Below, in pieces: positions 40,617 to 49,728 of a DNA stretch of 64,000 nt. Under the pieces are notes generated by a model. It saw only the letters and a program-made list of their open reading frames with translations, was not told the origin of the DNA and made no database searches. Every line of letters begins with the position of its first letter. Position 1 is the first letter of the stretch. The position numbers and the translations under genes were made by a program. The DNA is from Candidatus Methylomirabilota bacterium (lineage in GTDB: Bacteria > Methylomirabilota > Methylomirabilia > Methylomirabilales > Methylomirabilaceae): contig JACQQF010000026.1 of the NCBI GenBank assembly GCA_016207095.1, forward strand, positions 1 through 64,000, read 5' to 3'.

Positions 40617-41336
40617 ATGAATGTTGTCAGCCTTATCGCCCAGTCGGGCGTCGTTGCCAAAGGGGTTCTGCTCACCCTGCTCTTCTTCTCATTGGTGAGC
40701 TGGGCCCTTATCTTTATGAAGCTCAGAGTGTTCCGGCGTGGCCAGCGGGAGTCGGAGCGGTTCCTTCAACTGTTTCGGTCCTCAAAAAACCTCTACACGA
40801 CCTTCGAAGAATCGAAGCGGTTCGGCAAGAGCCCTCTGGTGGGGGTCTTTCAAGAAGGATACCGTGATCTGAGCCAGTTGGTGAAGGGAAACCCCGGCCA
40901 CGGCAACCCGGGGCCGGTCGCCAATGAGCCACGGGCGATGGCGCCTGAGATGGCCATCCACAAGGAGCCGCTGGAGCTGGTCAGCCGGGGGCTCCGCCAC
41001 GCCAGCATGAAGGAGATCGCCCAGCAGGAACGCAACCTGATCTTCCTGGCCACCACAGGCAATGTGACGCCGTTCATCGGCCTGTTCGGGACCGTGTGGG
41101 GAATCATGGACGCGTTCGCCAGCATCGGGCAGGCCGGCTCCGCGAACCTTGGTGCCGTCGCGCCCGGCATCTCGGAGGCTCTGATCACGACAGCGGCCGG
41201 GCTGGCCGCCGCCATCCCGGCGGTCATCGCCTACAACTACTTCGTCAACCGGACCAGGCGACTGGCCACCGAAATCGAGCTGTTCGGTCTGGAGTTCCTC
41301 GCACTGGCAGAGCGGATCCTGACGAGGGGCCGGTGA
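40617..41336 (+). CDS. tolQ: TolQ/ExbB/MotA-type proton channel subunit
   Basis: 239 residues with three transmembrane helices: VVAKGVLLTLLFFSLVSWAL, NLIFLATTGNVTPFIGLFGT (TM2), and APGISEALITTAAGLAAAIP (TM3, with the conserved Thr). It energises the Tol-Pal envelope system using proton-motive force. The TGA overlaps the tolR ATG. The central loop carries an extra Gly/Pro-rich stretch (NPGHGNPGPVANEP). Confidence 0.93.
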   Translation: MNVVSLIAQSGVVAKGVLLTLLFFSLVSWALIFMKLRVFRRGQRESERFLQLFRSSKNLYTTFEESKRFGKSPLVGVFQEGYRDLSQLVKGNPGHGNPGPVANEPRAMAPEMAIHKEPLELVSRGLRHASMKEIAQQERNLIFLATTGNVTPFIGLFGTVWGIMDAFASIGQAGSANLGAVAPGISEALITTAAGLAAAIPAVIAYNYFVNRTRRLATEIELFGLEFLALAERILTRGR

Positions 41337-41779
41337 TGGCGGTGACCTCGTTTGGCGTGGGATCGGATCAGCGACCCGGCGGGAGCGCCCTTTCCGAGAT
41401 CAACGTCACTCCGTTCGTGGACGTGGTCCTGGTCCTGCTGATCATCTTTCTCATCACGGCTCCGATGATGCTCAGGGGGATCGACGTCAAGGTGCCGAAG
41501 ACCGAGACCAAGAACGTGGGGCCTGAAGAGCGGTTGATGCTGACCGTGACGAAGGAGCGGGGAATCTATCTGGACGACCAGCCTGTGACACTCCCGCGAC
41601 TGGAGCGAGTCCTCGCCGGGCTGCGACAGCGCAATCCCAAGGCCGCCGTCTTCCTTCGGGCGGATGAGGGCGTGGCCTACGGGGTCGTCGTCAAGGTCAT
41701 GGATGCAGTCAAGAAGGCTGGCATCGAGCGGCTGGGCATGGTGACCGAACCACTTCTTACCAAGGGTGAAGGGCGATAG
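41336..41779 (+). CDS. tolR: TolR/ExbD-type protein
   Basis: 147 residues. A single N-terminal helix carries the essential Asp: INVTPFVDVVLVLLIIFLIT. The periplasmic domain is of normal length (TKERGIYLDDQPVTLPRLER, VFLRADEGVAYGVVVKVMDA). Works with TolQ; the ATG overlaps the tolQ stop. Confidence 0.95.
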   Translation: MAVTSFGVGSDQRPGGSALSEINVTPFVDVVLVLLIIFLITAPMMLRGIDVKVPKTETKNVGPEERLMLTVTKERGIYLDDQPVTLPRLERVLAGLRQRNPKAAVFLRADEGVAYGVVVKVMDAVKKAGIERLGMVTEPLLTKGEGR

Positions 41780-41783
41780 CGGG

Positions 41784-42878
41784 ATGTTGGCGGCGATGGG
41801 GCGGCGCCTTCTCCCGGTGGAGGTGTCGTACCCGGTTGGACTCTCTTTTCTCCTTCATGGTCTCATTGCAATGGTGGTGATGTTTGCCCCCCAGTGGCTG
41901 CGGGGCAAGCCTTTCACGTTGCCGGTCACGTACGAAGTGACGCTGGTGGCCCCGCCCGGGGGAGGGGGCCAGCCACCGTCGAGCCCCTCCGCCCCATCAG
42001 GATCGAAGGTCGCGGCGGCGCAGGCAAAGACATCCCCTCCGCCCCCACCGGCTGCCCGGTCGCGGGAGGTCCTGACGTTGCCGTCGGCCCCAAGGCCTGT
42101 CATGCCGCAGGCGGCTGTACGATCTCTGCCGCCTCCCGCGCGGACCGAGGAGATGACCCTGCCATCCAAGCGCACTGCCCCAGATCGGCGGCCTCCCGAC
42201 CCGGTCGCATCGACTCCTCCTCCGATTGTCGCCCCGGCGAGGCCTGCCCCTGTCGTTGCTCCGCGCGTCGCGCCGATTGTTCCGCCCACCGTTGCGCCAC
42301 CCCCATCGTTGGCGGTCATCAGGCCTGCGCCCGTGCGCAGCGTCGCTCCACCGCCGCCCCTGGCTCCCGTCAACCCCCCCACCGTGATTGCCCCTCGGGT
42401 TGCCGCTCCTCCCGATATCACCAAGCCCGTGATCACGCCACCGGTAGTGACGCCCCCGAAGATGGCGTCTGCCAGGGGAATGAAGCCTGCAGCACCTGCA
42501 GCAACGCTCGGGGCTCAGGCGGGATCGGCTGCCGCTCACGGACTCGGGATGGTCGCGGAGACCGGGGTGACTGTGGGCAACACCGATCCTGCACTGGCCT
42601 ATTATTTTGTCCTGGTCCAGGACAAGATCACCGGGAATTGGACCCCTCCAAAGATGGGGCCGGGGACGACCGCCGGCGTCAATGTCTCCCTGAGAATTCT
42701 TCGCTCCGGCCAGGTTCGGGACCTGGCCGTTGATGCGTCATCGGGTGACCGCATCCTCGACGATTCGGCCCTTCGCGCCCTCCGCCTCTCAACCCCGCTG
42801 CCGCCGCTGCCGCCGCTCTTCAAGGCCGAGACGCTCTACCTCCAGCTCCGATTTACCTTTGTCGGAGAGAAGAGCTAA
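41784..42878 (+). CDS. TolA/TonB-like energy transducer
   Basis: 364 residues from the ATG at 41784. N-terminal anchor (LSFLLHGLIAMVVMFAPQWL), then a long Pro/Ala/Val-rich linker of about 180 residues spanning the periplasm, then a TonB-type C-terminal domain (FVLVQDKITGNWTPPKMGPG; VSLRILRSGQVRDLAVDASS; DDSALRALRLSTPLPPLPP). Position between tolR and tolB indicates the TolA role. A GTG at 41766, inside tolR, is an alternative start. Confidence 0.88.
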   Translation: MLAAMGRRLLPVEVSYPVGLSFLLHGLIAMVVMFAPQWLRGKPFTLPVTYEVTLVAPPGGGGQPPSSPSAPSGSKVAAAQAKTSPPPPPAARSREVLTLPSAPRPVMPQAAVRSLPPPARTEEMTLPSKRTAPDRRPPDPVASTPPPIVAPARPAPVVAPRVAPIVPPTVAPPPSLAVIRPAPVRSVAPPPPLAPVNPPTVIAPRVAAPPDITKPVITPPVVTPPKMASARGMKPAAPAATLGAQAGSAAAHGLGMVAETGVTVGNTDPALAYYFVLVQDKITGNWTPPKMGPGTTAGVNVSLRILRSGQVRDLAVDASSGDRILDDSALRALRLSTPLPPLPPLFKAETLYLQLRFTFVGEKS

Positions 42879-44203
42879 TGCGATCGCTCCGTGGTGCGCA
42901 TCGTGGTGTCTGGCTCCTCACCCTCGCCGCCGTTCTCGTCCCATTGTCAGCGTGGTCCGCGGAGGAGAAATTTACAATCGACATCTACAAGAAGGAGGCG
43001 CAGAAGATCGCCATCGCCATCGTCGGCTTTCCGTCCTTCAGATTTGGCGTGAAGGGCGAGGACCTCGGCACGCAGGCCGGCGGCATCCTGGTCGATGATC
43101 TCAAGAATGCCGGGATCTTCGATGTGATCGAGCCGTCTTTCCTTCCGTTCGAGGCCACCCAGGTCGGCGTTGGACAGGAACGAGGGATCATGGCGGCGTT
43201 GAACTCCCTCAAGGTCCAGGCAGTAGTGGTTGGAAAGCTCTCGTCGCGTGGAAACGAGTTGTTCTTGGAGGGACAGCTCTTTGAGGTGGCGAGGGGGGAG
43301 AGACTCTCGGCAAAGCGGTACGTCGGAGATCAGCGGACCTTGCGGACGATGGTGCACCGCCTGACGGACGAGATCGTCTTCCGGCTCACTGGAGAGAAGG
43401 GGACCGCCTCCTCGCGGATCGCCCATGTGTCATCGGTGGACGGCGCCAAGGAGATCTATGTGATGGATTACGACGGGCATAATCCCGTCCTCATCACGGG
43501 AAATCGTTCCATCAACCTTTCTCCGAGATGGTCTCCAGACGGCAAGAAGATCGCGTACACCTCGTATCGGGATCAGAACCCTGACCTCTTCGTGGTCAAT
43601 CTGGAGAGCGGGCGGCGTCAGAAGGTCTCTTCGAGCCCTGGACTGAATATCGCCCCCGCCTGGTCTCCCGACGGGGAATGGCTGGCCTTCTCGATGAGCA
43701 ACGACAGAGGGACGAATCTGTTTCTCAGCCGCGCCGACGGGACCGGGCTCCGTCCGCTGACGCTGGGGCCACATATCAATGTCTCTCCGTCGTTCTCTCC
43801 TAATGGCCGGCAGGTCGTCTTCAATTCGGACCGAGGTGGCACCCCCCAGATCTATGTCATGGATGTTGAAGGGACCAATGTCCGGCGACTGACCTTCGGG
43901 GTGGGGGAGTACAGCGTGTCGCCTCGGTGGTCCCCGCGAGGGGACAAGGTCGCGTTCGTGGGGCGACTGCACGGAAGCTTCGATATCCTTCTCATCAGTC
44001 CCGACGGGACGGGCGTGTTGCAGTTGACCTCGAACTCCGGCAATAATGAGGAGCCGTCGTGGTCATCCGACGGACGGCACATCGTCTTTACATCGACGCG
44101 GAACGGCCGACGTGACCTGTATATCATGAACGCCGATGGAAGCAACCAGCGACGACTGACCAAGAATGGAAGGGACAATTACCTCGCTGACTGGTCGCCG
44201 TAG
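42878..44203 (+). CDS. tolB: TolB periplasmic beta-propeller protein
   Basis: 441 residues. Signal peptide GVWLLTLAAVLVPLSAWSAE, N-terminal domain (IAIAIVGFPSFRFGVKGEDL), then a six-blade WD40-like propeller recognisable from repeats such as LSPRWSPDGKKIAYTSYRD, VSPSFSPNGRQVVFNSDRGG and EEPSWSSDGRHIVFTSTRNG. Interacts with Pal and TolA in outer-membrane constriction. Start overlaps the previous stop (TAATG). Confidence 0.96.
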   Translation: MRSLRGAHRGVWLLTLAAVLVPLSAWSAEEKFTIDIYKKEAQKIAIAIVGFPSFRFGVKGEDLGTQAGGILVDDLKNAGIFDVIEPSFLPFEATQVGVGQERGIMAALNSLKVQAVVVGKLSSRGNELFLEGQLFEVARGERLSAKRYVGDQRTLRTMVHRLTDEIVFRLTGEKGTASSRIAHVSSVDGAKEIYVMDYDGHNPVLITGNRSINLSPRWSPDGKKIAYTSYRDQNPDLFVVNLESGRRQKVSSSPGLNIAPAWSPDGEWLAFSMSNDRGTNLFLSRADGTGLRPLTLGPHINVSPSFSPNGRQVVFNSDRGGTPQIYVMDVEGTNVRRLTFGVGEYSVSPRWSPRGDKVAFVGRLHGSFDILLISPDGTGVLQLTSNSGNNEEPSWSSDGRHIVFTSTRNGRRDLYIMNADGSNQRRLTKNGRDNYLADWSP

Positions 44204-44306
44204 CCGGCCCACCGGAACACCATTCCGGCGAGATGGCGAGGGCCTCAGTGGCGAGCATGCGGGATCTTGTGGAAGCGATGTCCCGGAGAACAAGGAGGGA
44301 TTCGAG

Positions 44307-45296
44307 ATGAAGCAGAAGCGACATGCGTGGGTTGGCTTCTTTATCACCACACTGCTTGTTGTGCCGTTCCTTCTAGTAGGGTGTCCGAAGCGACCGGAGA
44401 TTGCAGAGACGTCGCCGAAGGCGATCGGACCACAGGGCGCGATCGCGATGCCCGGTCCTGCCCTCCCGCCGCCGCCCACGGTGAGTGCTGTGCCGCCGAC
44501 GGTTCTCCCTTCGGAAGAGAAGTCACCCCCGGAGGTGACAACGGCCGAGACCCAGGAGCGCGAAACCGCAGGGGAGGGTCGCGTCGAGGAAGCCGAGGTG
44601 CCGCCAAGTGCTCCGACCACTCCGGAGCCTGGGCCAGCGGAGGCTGGGATCCAGCCGGGGGCCGGGGTGAAAGAGGCCGACGTCATGCCCGGAGCTTCGC
44701 CATCGGCCGCAGACACCGAGGTGAAGCCGGAGACAGCAACGCCGGTCAAGGAGCTACCGACACCCGGAAGCGAGACGCCGGCGCAAGGGGCTGATGTAGG
44801 CGCGGTTCCCGGGATCACGACCCCGTCAGGAGCGGGGCCTGCCCCTGGTGGCACGTCGCCATCTGCCCCCGCCGAGCCGGTTGCCGCTCCTCCGGTGGCC
44901 GCCGCCCCCATCGGGTCGCCATCAGGCCCCGCGGTCGCTCAGGCTCCCAAGGGATTTGAGGTCACAGTCGCGGACATCTTCTTTGATTTCGATCAGTCGG
45001 CGATTCGGGACGACTCCAGGAAGACGTTGGCTGACAACGTCCTGTGGCTCAGGACAAATCCTGCGGCCAAGGTGACCATCGAGGGTCATTCCGACGAGCG
45101 CGGCTCCAGCGAGTATAACCTCGCGCTCGGGGAGCGGCGAGCCAGGGTGACGAGGGATTTCCTGGTGGCCGCCGGGATAGAGGCCAACCGACTCAACACG
45201 ATCAGCTTCGGGAAGGAACGGCCATTTGTGCTCGGGCACGATGAATCGGCCTGGAAGTGGAACCGCCGGGCGCATTTCACGCTCAGCACAAAATGA
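44307..45296 (+). CDS. pal: Peptidoglycan-associated lipoprotein with extended linker
   Basis: 329 residues from the ATG at 44307. Lipoprotein signal GFFITTLLVVPFLLVGC. The OmpA-type C-terminus is complete: VADIFFDFDQSAIRDDSRKT, TIEGHSDERGSSEYNLALGE, RARVTRDFLVAAGIEANRL. About 190 residues of Pro/Glu/Ala/Gly-rich linker separate the two, far longer than in the usual approximately 170-residue Pal, suggesting a wider periplasm or crowded envelope. A 103-base gap separates it from tolB. Confidence 0.93.
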   Translation: MKQKRHAWVGFFITTLLVVPFLLVGCPKRPEIAETSPKAIGPQGAIAMPGPALPPPPTVSAVPPTVLPSEEKSPPEVTTAETQERETAGEGRVEEAEVPPSAPTTPEPGPAEAGIQPGAGVKEADVMPGASPSAADTEVKPETATPVKELPTPGSETPAQGADVGAVPGITTPSGAGPAPGGTSPSAPAEPVAAPPVAAAPIGSPSGPAVAQAPKGFEVTVADIFFDFDQSAIRDDSRKTLADNVLWLRTNPAAKVTIEGHSDERGSSEYNLALGERRARVTRDFLVAAGIEANRLNTISFGKERPFVLGHDESAWKWNRRAHFTLSTK

Positions 45297-45379
45297 AGAG
45301 GCTCGCTGAACGGGCAGGGTTCACGGTCGCGCGCGGCGCGTCGAGGAGTGGGATGCGTGCACAGTGCAAGAGGAGCGGG

Positions 45380-47188
45380 ATGAGTCGTTCTCCCCTGGCG
45401 GTTGTGGCCATCGTTGCTGTCGTGGCTATGGGGTGCCAGGGGGAGCCCATCCGCATGGTGCAGCGCGATGTCGATTCGGTGAGGAGCGAGGTGGCGGCCG
45501 TCTCCAGGACCAGCGAAGGGGCGAGGATCTTCGTCGAAGAGCGGCTGGGGAAGCTTGAGGCGGACCTGAAGGGTCGGCTGGAGCGTAGCGAGAACGCCCG
45601 GCTCGCCCTCCTCGGCCGGGTGGAGCGAGAAGAACGGTCGCGGATGGCGCTGGAGAAGAAGCTCGGGGAGGCTGATGCCGCCCTCGCGGGTCGGCTGGAG
45701 CGAAGCGAGGGCGCCAGGATCACCTTGCAGGAGCGGGTGGAGCGCAGCGAACGCGCGCGGGCGGCCCTGGAGGAAAAGCTTGGGAAGACGGATGCAGATC
45801 TCAAGGCCCGCCAGGAGAGGACGGAGGCGGATCTGAAAGCCAGACTGGAGAAGGCGGCTCAGGAACGGAAGGAGGACGTTCAGGGATTCCTTCAGTCCCA
45901 GGCGAACCTTGGCACGAAGCTGGATGAACTGGCGACGGAGGCGCGTCTGGCGCAGGGTCGATCCGAGGAGATAGGCCACGGCATCTCCGAATCGAGTCGG
46001 CGGATCGATGACGTGGCCGCTCAGGTCGAGCAGTTCGGACGCCGACTGACTGAGTTTGACAAGCAGGTGAGTCAGGCCGCTGTCGCTGCCAAGGAAGCGA
46101 AGGCGGCGGCCCAGGATGCCACGGCGGTCGCCCAGCAGGCCACGGCGGCGTCGCAACAGACCGCCCAGCAGGTCACGGGCGCTCTCCAGCAGACGGCGGA
46201 CCAGACCAACGCCGCGGTCCAGCAGGTTCACACGGCCGCAGAGCAAGCCCTCGCCGAGGCCATGAGGGCGACCGCCGCCGCAGAACAGGCAGCGGCTTCC
46301 GCGCAGCAAGCGATGGATGTGGCGCAGCAGGCCGTGACTGTGACCCAGCGGATGGCCCAGCAGGTCACGGGCGCTCTCCAGCAGACGGCGGACCAGACCA
46401 ACGCCGCGGTCCAGCAGGTGAACGCAACGGCCCAGCTTGCGTTGGCTGAAGCCAGAAAGGCGGCCAGCGCCAAACAGACGACTCAGCCGACGGTCTCGGC
46501 TCCCGGTACGACACTGGCGTTGTCAACAACGACCCAAGCAGCAACCACCCAGGTTGTGCCTCCAAAGGTGACGCCGCCCGTCACGCCCCCGCCGCCGGCC
46601 CCTGCGACCCAGCGCACATCTCCACCACCACCTCCCGCGACGCCGGCACCCGTGGTCGTGCCACCCAAGCTGGTGGCGCCGGAACCACCTCCCCCGTCCC
46701 CGCTCCCGGAGGCGACCTCAGCGCCTGCGCACCCGACCCGACGACCGCCACCCCCTCCGAGCGCTCCTCTCGCCGCTGCCGTAGCCCCCCCTCCCCGATC
46801 GGTGGTGAGCGCGGCGGCTCCGGATGAGCTGTACAAGAACGCCCTGAACGACTATACACGAGGCAACTACGACCTTGCGGTCACCGGCTTCCTCAACTAT
46901 ATCGCTTTCTACCCCAAGACCAGCCTGATCCCAAATGCTCGCTACTGGCTCGCCGAATCGTTCTATAGCATGAAGAATTACGACCGGGCGACTCGAGAGT
47001 TCGACCTCCTCGTCAGGGAGCATCCTGGAAATTCAAAGGTGGCCAGCGCTCTGCTGAAGCAGGGGTATGCCTACCTGGAGATGGGGGACCGGCCCCAAGC
47101 CCGAAGGGTCCTCAACGATCTCCTGAAGCGATTTCCGAATTCGCAGGAGGCGAAGTGGGCGAAGGAGCGGTTGAGTCAGGTCAGGTGA
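45380..47188 (+). CDS. CpoB/YbgF-like lipoprotein with long coiled coil
   Basis: 602 residues from the ATG at 45380 (AAGAGGAGCGGG upstream). Lipobox VVAMGC. The first half is an extended coiled coil with repeats such as GRLERSE and ALEEKLGK, then Ala/Gln-rich units containing a 65-bp exact DNA duplication, then a Pro-rich spacer. The C-terminus has the YbgF TPR region (YKNALNDYTRGNYDLAVTGF; PNARYWLAESFYSMKNYDRA). CpoB couples Tol to peptidoglycan synthesis; typical length is about 260, so this is a large version. Confidence 0.88.
   Translation: MSRSPLAVVAIVAVVAMGCQGEPIRMVQRDVDSVRSEVAAVSRTSEGARIFVEERLGKLEADLKGRLERSENARLALLGRVEREERSRMALEKKLGEADAALAGRLERSEGARITLQERVERSERARAALEEKLGKTDADLKARQERTEADLKARLEKAAQERKEDVQGFLQSQANLGTKLDELATEARLAQGRSEEIGHGISESSRRIDDVAAQVEQFGRRLTEFDKQVSQAAVAAKEAKAAAQDATAVAQQATAASQQTAQQVTGALQQTADQTNAAVQQVHTAAEQALAEAMRATAAAEQAAASAQQAMDVAQQAVTVTQRMAQQVTGALQQTADQTNAAVQQVNATAQLALAEARKAASAKQTTQPTVSAPGTTLALSTTTQAATTQVVPPKVTPPVTPPPPAPATQRTSPPPPPATPAPVVVPPKLVAPEPPPPSPLPEATSAPAHPTRRPPPPPSAPLAAAVAPPPRSVVSAAAPDELYKNALNDYTRGNYDLAVTGFLNYIAFYPKTSLIPNARYWLAESFYSMKNYDRATREFDLLVREHPGNSKVASALLKQGYAYLEMGDRPQARRVLNDLLKRFPNSQEAKWAKERLSQVR
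46163..46419 (+). repeat. 65-bp exact direct repeat within cpoB-like gene
   Basis: The segments 46163-46227 and 46355-46419 are identical by eye and in frame, encoding AQQVTGALQQTADQTNAAVQ. It indicates recent in-frame duplication of a coiled-coil unit. Confidence 0.85.
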
Positions 47189-47706
47189 GGAGAGAAAGAG
47201 ATGGCGGCCTGCGGGCAATCATTGTCCTCAAAGCCTTCTACGGCATCCTCTTTTTCCTGGTCGGCCTCGGGGTGTTCGCCCTTATCAACAAAGATCTCTC
47301 GGACCTCGCGGAGCAGGCGGCGGACTCGCTGGGAATCGACCCGGAGAATCGCTATCTTCTCTTCCTGCTTGAGTCCTTAACCGGGGTATCGCCAACGCAG
47401 ATTGCCGCGGTTGGGCTCGGCACCATCCTGACCTCCGGCCTCTTGCTGACCATGGCCTGGGGGCTTCACCTGAGACAGGTATGGGCCGAGTGGCTGACGA
47501 TTGTCGCGACAGCGTTCTTCATCCCGATCGAGATCTACGAGGTGGTCAGCTCCCCGCATTTCACCTACGCTCTTGCGCTGGTGGTCAACGCCTTGATCGT
47601 CTGGTATCTGGTCCGCCGCCGGATTCGATCGTCATCATCCAGTCAGGGACGGCTGGAGGCAAGCCTTTCACGCGACACCACCGGCTCTCCCACCGTTCGG
47701 TCCTGA
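47185..47706 (+). CDS. DUF2127 membrane protein
   Basis: 173 residues from a GTG at 47185 that overlaps the previous stop (GTGA). Four transmembrane helices: IIVLKAFYGILFFLVGLGVF, VGLGTILTSGLLLTMAW, WLTIVATAFFIPIEIYEVVS, TYALALVVNALIVWYLV. The motif FIPIEIYEV is typical of DUF2127. Function unknown; translationally coupled to the Tol-Pal operon. Confidence 0.85.
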   Translation: MRRERDGGLRAIIVLKAFYGILFFLVGLGVFALINKDLSDLAEQAADSLGIDPENRYLLFLLESLTGVSPTQIAAVGLGTILTSGLLLTMAWGLHLRQVWAEWLTIVATAFFIPIEIYEVVSSPHFTYALALVVNALIVWYLVRRRIRSSSSSQGRLEASLSRDTTGSPTVRS

Positions 47707-47783
47707 CCTCAGACCTGCCTGAACTACCTCACGGGCCCGACTCGAAACCTACGCGGACGACCCTAGCGGATAGGGGTCAGGGG

Positions 47784-48860
47784 TTATGCGACGTGCTGCG
47801 CCACCAGGTCGCCCATGTGCCTCGTGCCTACGAGCAGACCAGCGCCGGGTTGCCAGATATCGGGAGTCCTGTAGCCCTCTGCCAGCACCTGGCCCACGGC
47901 GGCCTCGATCGAAGCCGCCGCCAACTCGTGACGAAGTGAATGCCGGAGCAGCATCGCGGCGGACAGGATGGTGGCAAGTGGATTGGCCTTATCCTGCCCG
48001 GCGATGTCGGGAGCGGAGCCGTGGATCGGCTCGTACAGGGCGGTCCCATCTCCCAGGCTCGCTGACGGCAGCATACCGATAGAGCCGGCGAGCATGGCAG
48101 CCTCGTCGCTCAAAATGTCTCCGAAGGTGTTCTCCGTCAGCACCACGTCAAAGCGCCGGGGCTCGCGGATGAGCTGCATCGAGCAGTTGTCCACCAGCAT
48201 GTGCTCCAGCTCGATCTGAGGGAACTCCTTCGCCACCTCGGTGACGACGCGGCGCCAGAGCTGAGAGCTGGCCAGGACATTGACCTTATCGACGGAGGTG
48301 AGCCGCTTCCGGCGCTGGGCTGCGATCTCAAACCCGATCCTGGCGATCCGCTCGATTTCCGGCGTCGTGTAGATCATGGTGTCCACGCCCTGTTCTCCCC
48401 TCCCGTCGGGTGCCGGTCGGATTCCCTTCGGTTCACCAAAGTAGAGGCCACCCGTCAGCTCCCGCAGCACGAGCAGATCGACCCCTTCGACGATCTCGCG
48501 CTTCAGTGGGGAGGCATCGATCAGCGGCGGAAACAGCGTGACGGGTCGGAGGTTGGCGTAGAGCTGCAGCTCCTTGCGGAGGGAGAGCAGCCCCCGCTCA
48601 GGACGACGATCGACCGGCAGGCTGTCCCACTTCGGTCCGCCGACAGCTCCGAAGAGTATGGCGTCGGATCTTCCACAGAGGTCTCGCGTCTCCGGCGGAA
48701 GCGGCGCGCCTCGCATGTCGATGGCGATCCCCCCGACGAGTCCCTCCTCGAACTCCAGCGGGACGCCGAAGCGGCCTCCAGCGCTCTTCAGCACCTTCAT
48801 GGCCTCACGGACCACCTCCGGGCCAACACCATCTCCTCGCAAGACCGCGATCTTGGCCAT
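47784..48860 (-). CDS. leuB: 3-isopropylmalate dehydrogenase
   Basis: 358 residues. [20 protein letters not shown], the substrate-binding [16 protein letters not shown], and the signature [20 protein letters not shown] are present. Catalyses oxidative decarboxylation in leucine biosynthesis. It is alone on the minus strand, facing the DUF2127 gene tail-to-tail. No leader peptide or T-box is visible upstream. Confidence 0.96.
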   Translation of the reverse strand: MAKIAVLRGDGVGPEVVREAMKVLKSAGGRFGVPLEFEEGLVGGIAIDMRGAPLPPETRDLCGRSDAILFGAVGGPKWDSLPVDRRPERGLLSLRKELQLYANLRPVTLFPPLIDASPLKREIVEGVDLLVLRELTGGLYFGEPKGIRPAPDGRGEQGVDTMIYTTPEIERIARIGFEIAAQRRKRLTSVDKVNVLASSQLWRRVVTEVAKEFPQIELEHMLVDNCSMQLIREPRRFDVVLTENTFGDILSDEAAMLAGSIGMLPSASLGDGTALYEPIHGSAPDIAGQDKANPLATILSAAMLLRHSLRHELAAASIEAAVGQVLAEGYRTPDIWQPGAGLLVGTRHMGDLVAQHVA

Positions 48861-48954
48861 CGACCCTCCTTCGTGTGTGGCAGCCGACCGTAGAGCGCTT
48901 TACCACGCTCGATGAGTATCACGGGCGACCGAGGCGGGTCAATGGGAAAGGCGT

Positions 48955-49017
48955 CCCCTCAGCCTTTCCCTCTCTCCACGGGTGCATAGACGGCAGTGGA
49001 GGGGGAGAGGTGTGATA
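48955..49017. repeat. REP-like palindrome before engB
   Basis: CCTTTCCCTCTCTCCACGGG pairs imperfectly with GTGGAGGGGGAGAGGTGTG about 20 bases on. Similar CCCTCTCCCC-type palindromes occur at about 12442, 13438 and 19207. Its right arm is next to the engB start. Confidence 0.55.
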
Positions 49018-49027
49018 TACTTCTCTC

Positions 49028-49639
49028 GTGAAAATCCTTTCCGCCGAGTTTATTACAAGCGCCGCCTCGCTCGCCCAGGTCTCTCGTGAGCCGCGACCGG
49101 AGATCGCCGTCGCCGGCCGTTCGAATGTCGGGAAGTCCTCGTTGATCAACTGTCTGTTGCGCCGCCGGGGGCTCGCCCGGGCGAGCAAAGCGCCGGGACG
49201 GACGCAGCTTCTCAACTTCTTTCTGGTGAACCAGGAGTTTTACCTGGTCGATCTTCCGGGGTATGGCTACGCGAAGGTGCCGGACTCAGTCCGGCGGGCC
49301 TGGGGACCAATGGTTGAGGAGTACCTTGCGGCGGCTCGTGACCTCAGAGGGGTGATCCTGCTGATTGACGCACGGCAGGGGGTGACGGAGAAGGACCTTC
49401 AAATGAAGGGATTCCTGGATGATCTCTCCCTCGACTGCGTGCCGGTCCTGACCAAGATCGATAAGCTTCGCCGGACGGCCCGTGACGCGCAGATTCGCGA
49501 TGCCGCCGGCGCCCTGGGTTTGGGCGATCCGCGGCACATCATCGCCTTTTCGGCCAAGTCTGGAGAGGGTCGGGACGCGTTGCTGGCTGCTACTGGCGCG
49601 TGCTTGAGAGGTGATCGCGCGCGACGTGTTCCTCGTTGA
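49028..49639 (+). CDS. engB: Ribosome-biogenesis GTPase EngB/YsxC
   Basis: 203 residues, GTG start. G1 AVAGRSNVGKSSLINCLL, G3 LVDLPGYGYAKVPDSVRRAW, G4 TKIDKL and G5 FSAKSGEGR are in order. Needed for 50S subunit assembly. The C-terminus is slightly extended with Arg. Confidence 0.95.
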   Translation: MKILSAEFITSAASLAQVSREPRPEIAVAGRSNVGKSSLINCLLRRRGLARASKAPGRTQLLNFFLVNQEFYLVDLPGYGYAKVPDSVRRAWGPMVEEYLAAARDLRGVILLIDARQGVTEKDLQMKGFLDDLSLDCVPVLTKIDKLRRTARDAQIRDAAGALGLGDPRHIIAFSAKSGEGRDALLAATGACLRGDRARRVPR

Positions 49640-49728
49640 CTCGGACCCCTGGACCTGCTACGCTCAGATCGGAAAAATGTGGGGGCGGTCACGGAGCCTG
49701 CCCATGATCGCGGTGCCTGAGGAGGCGG

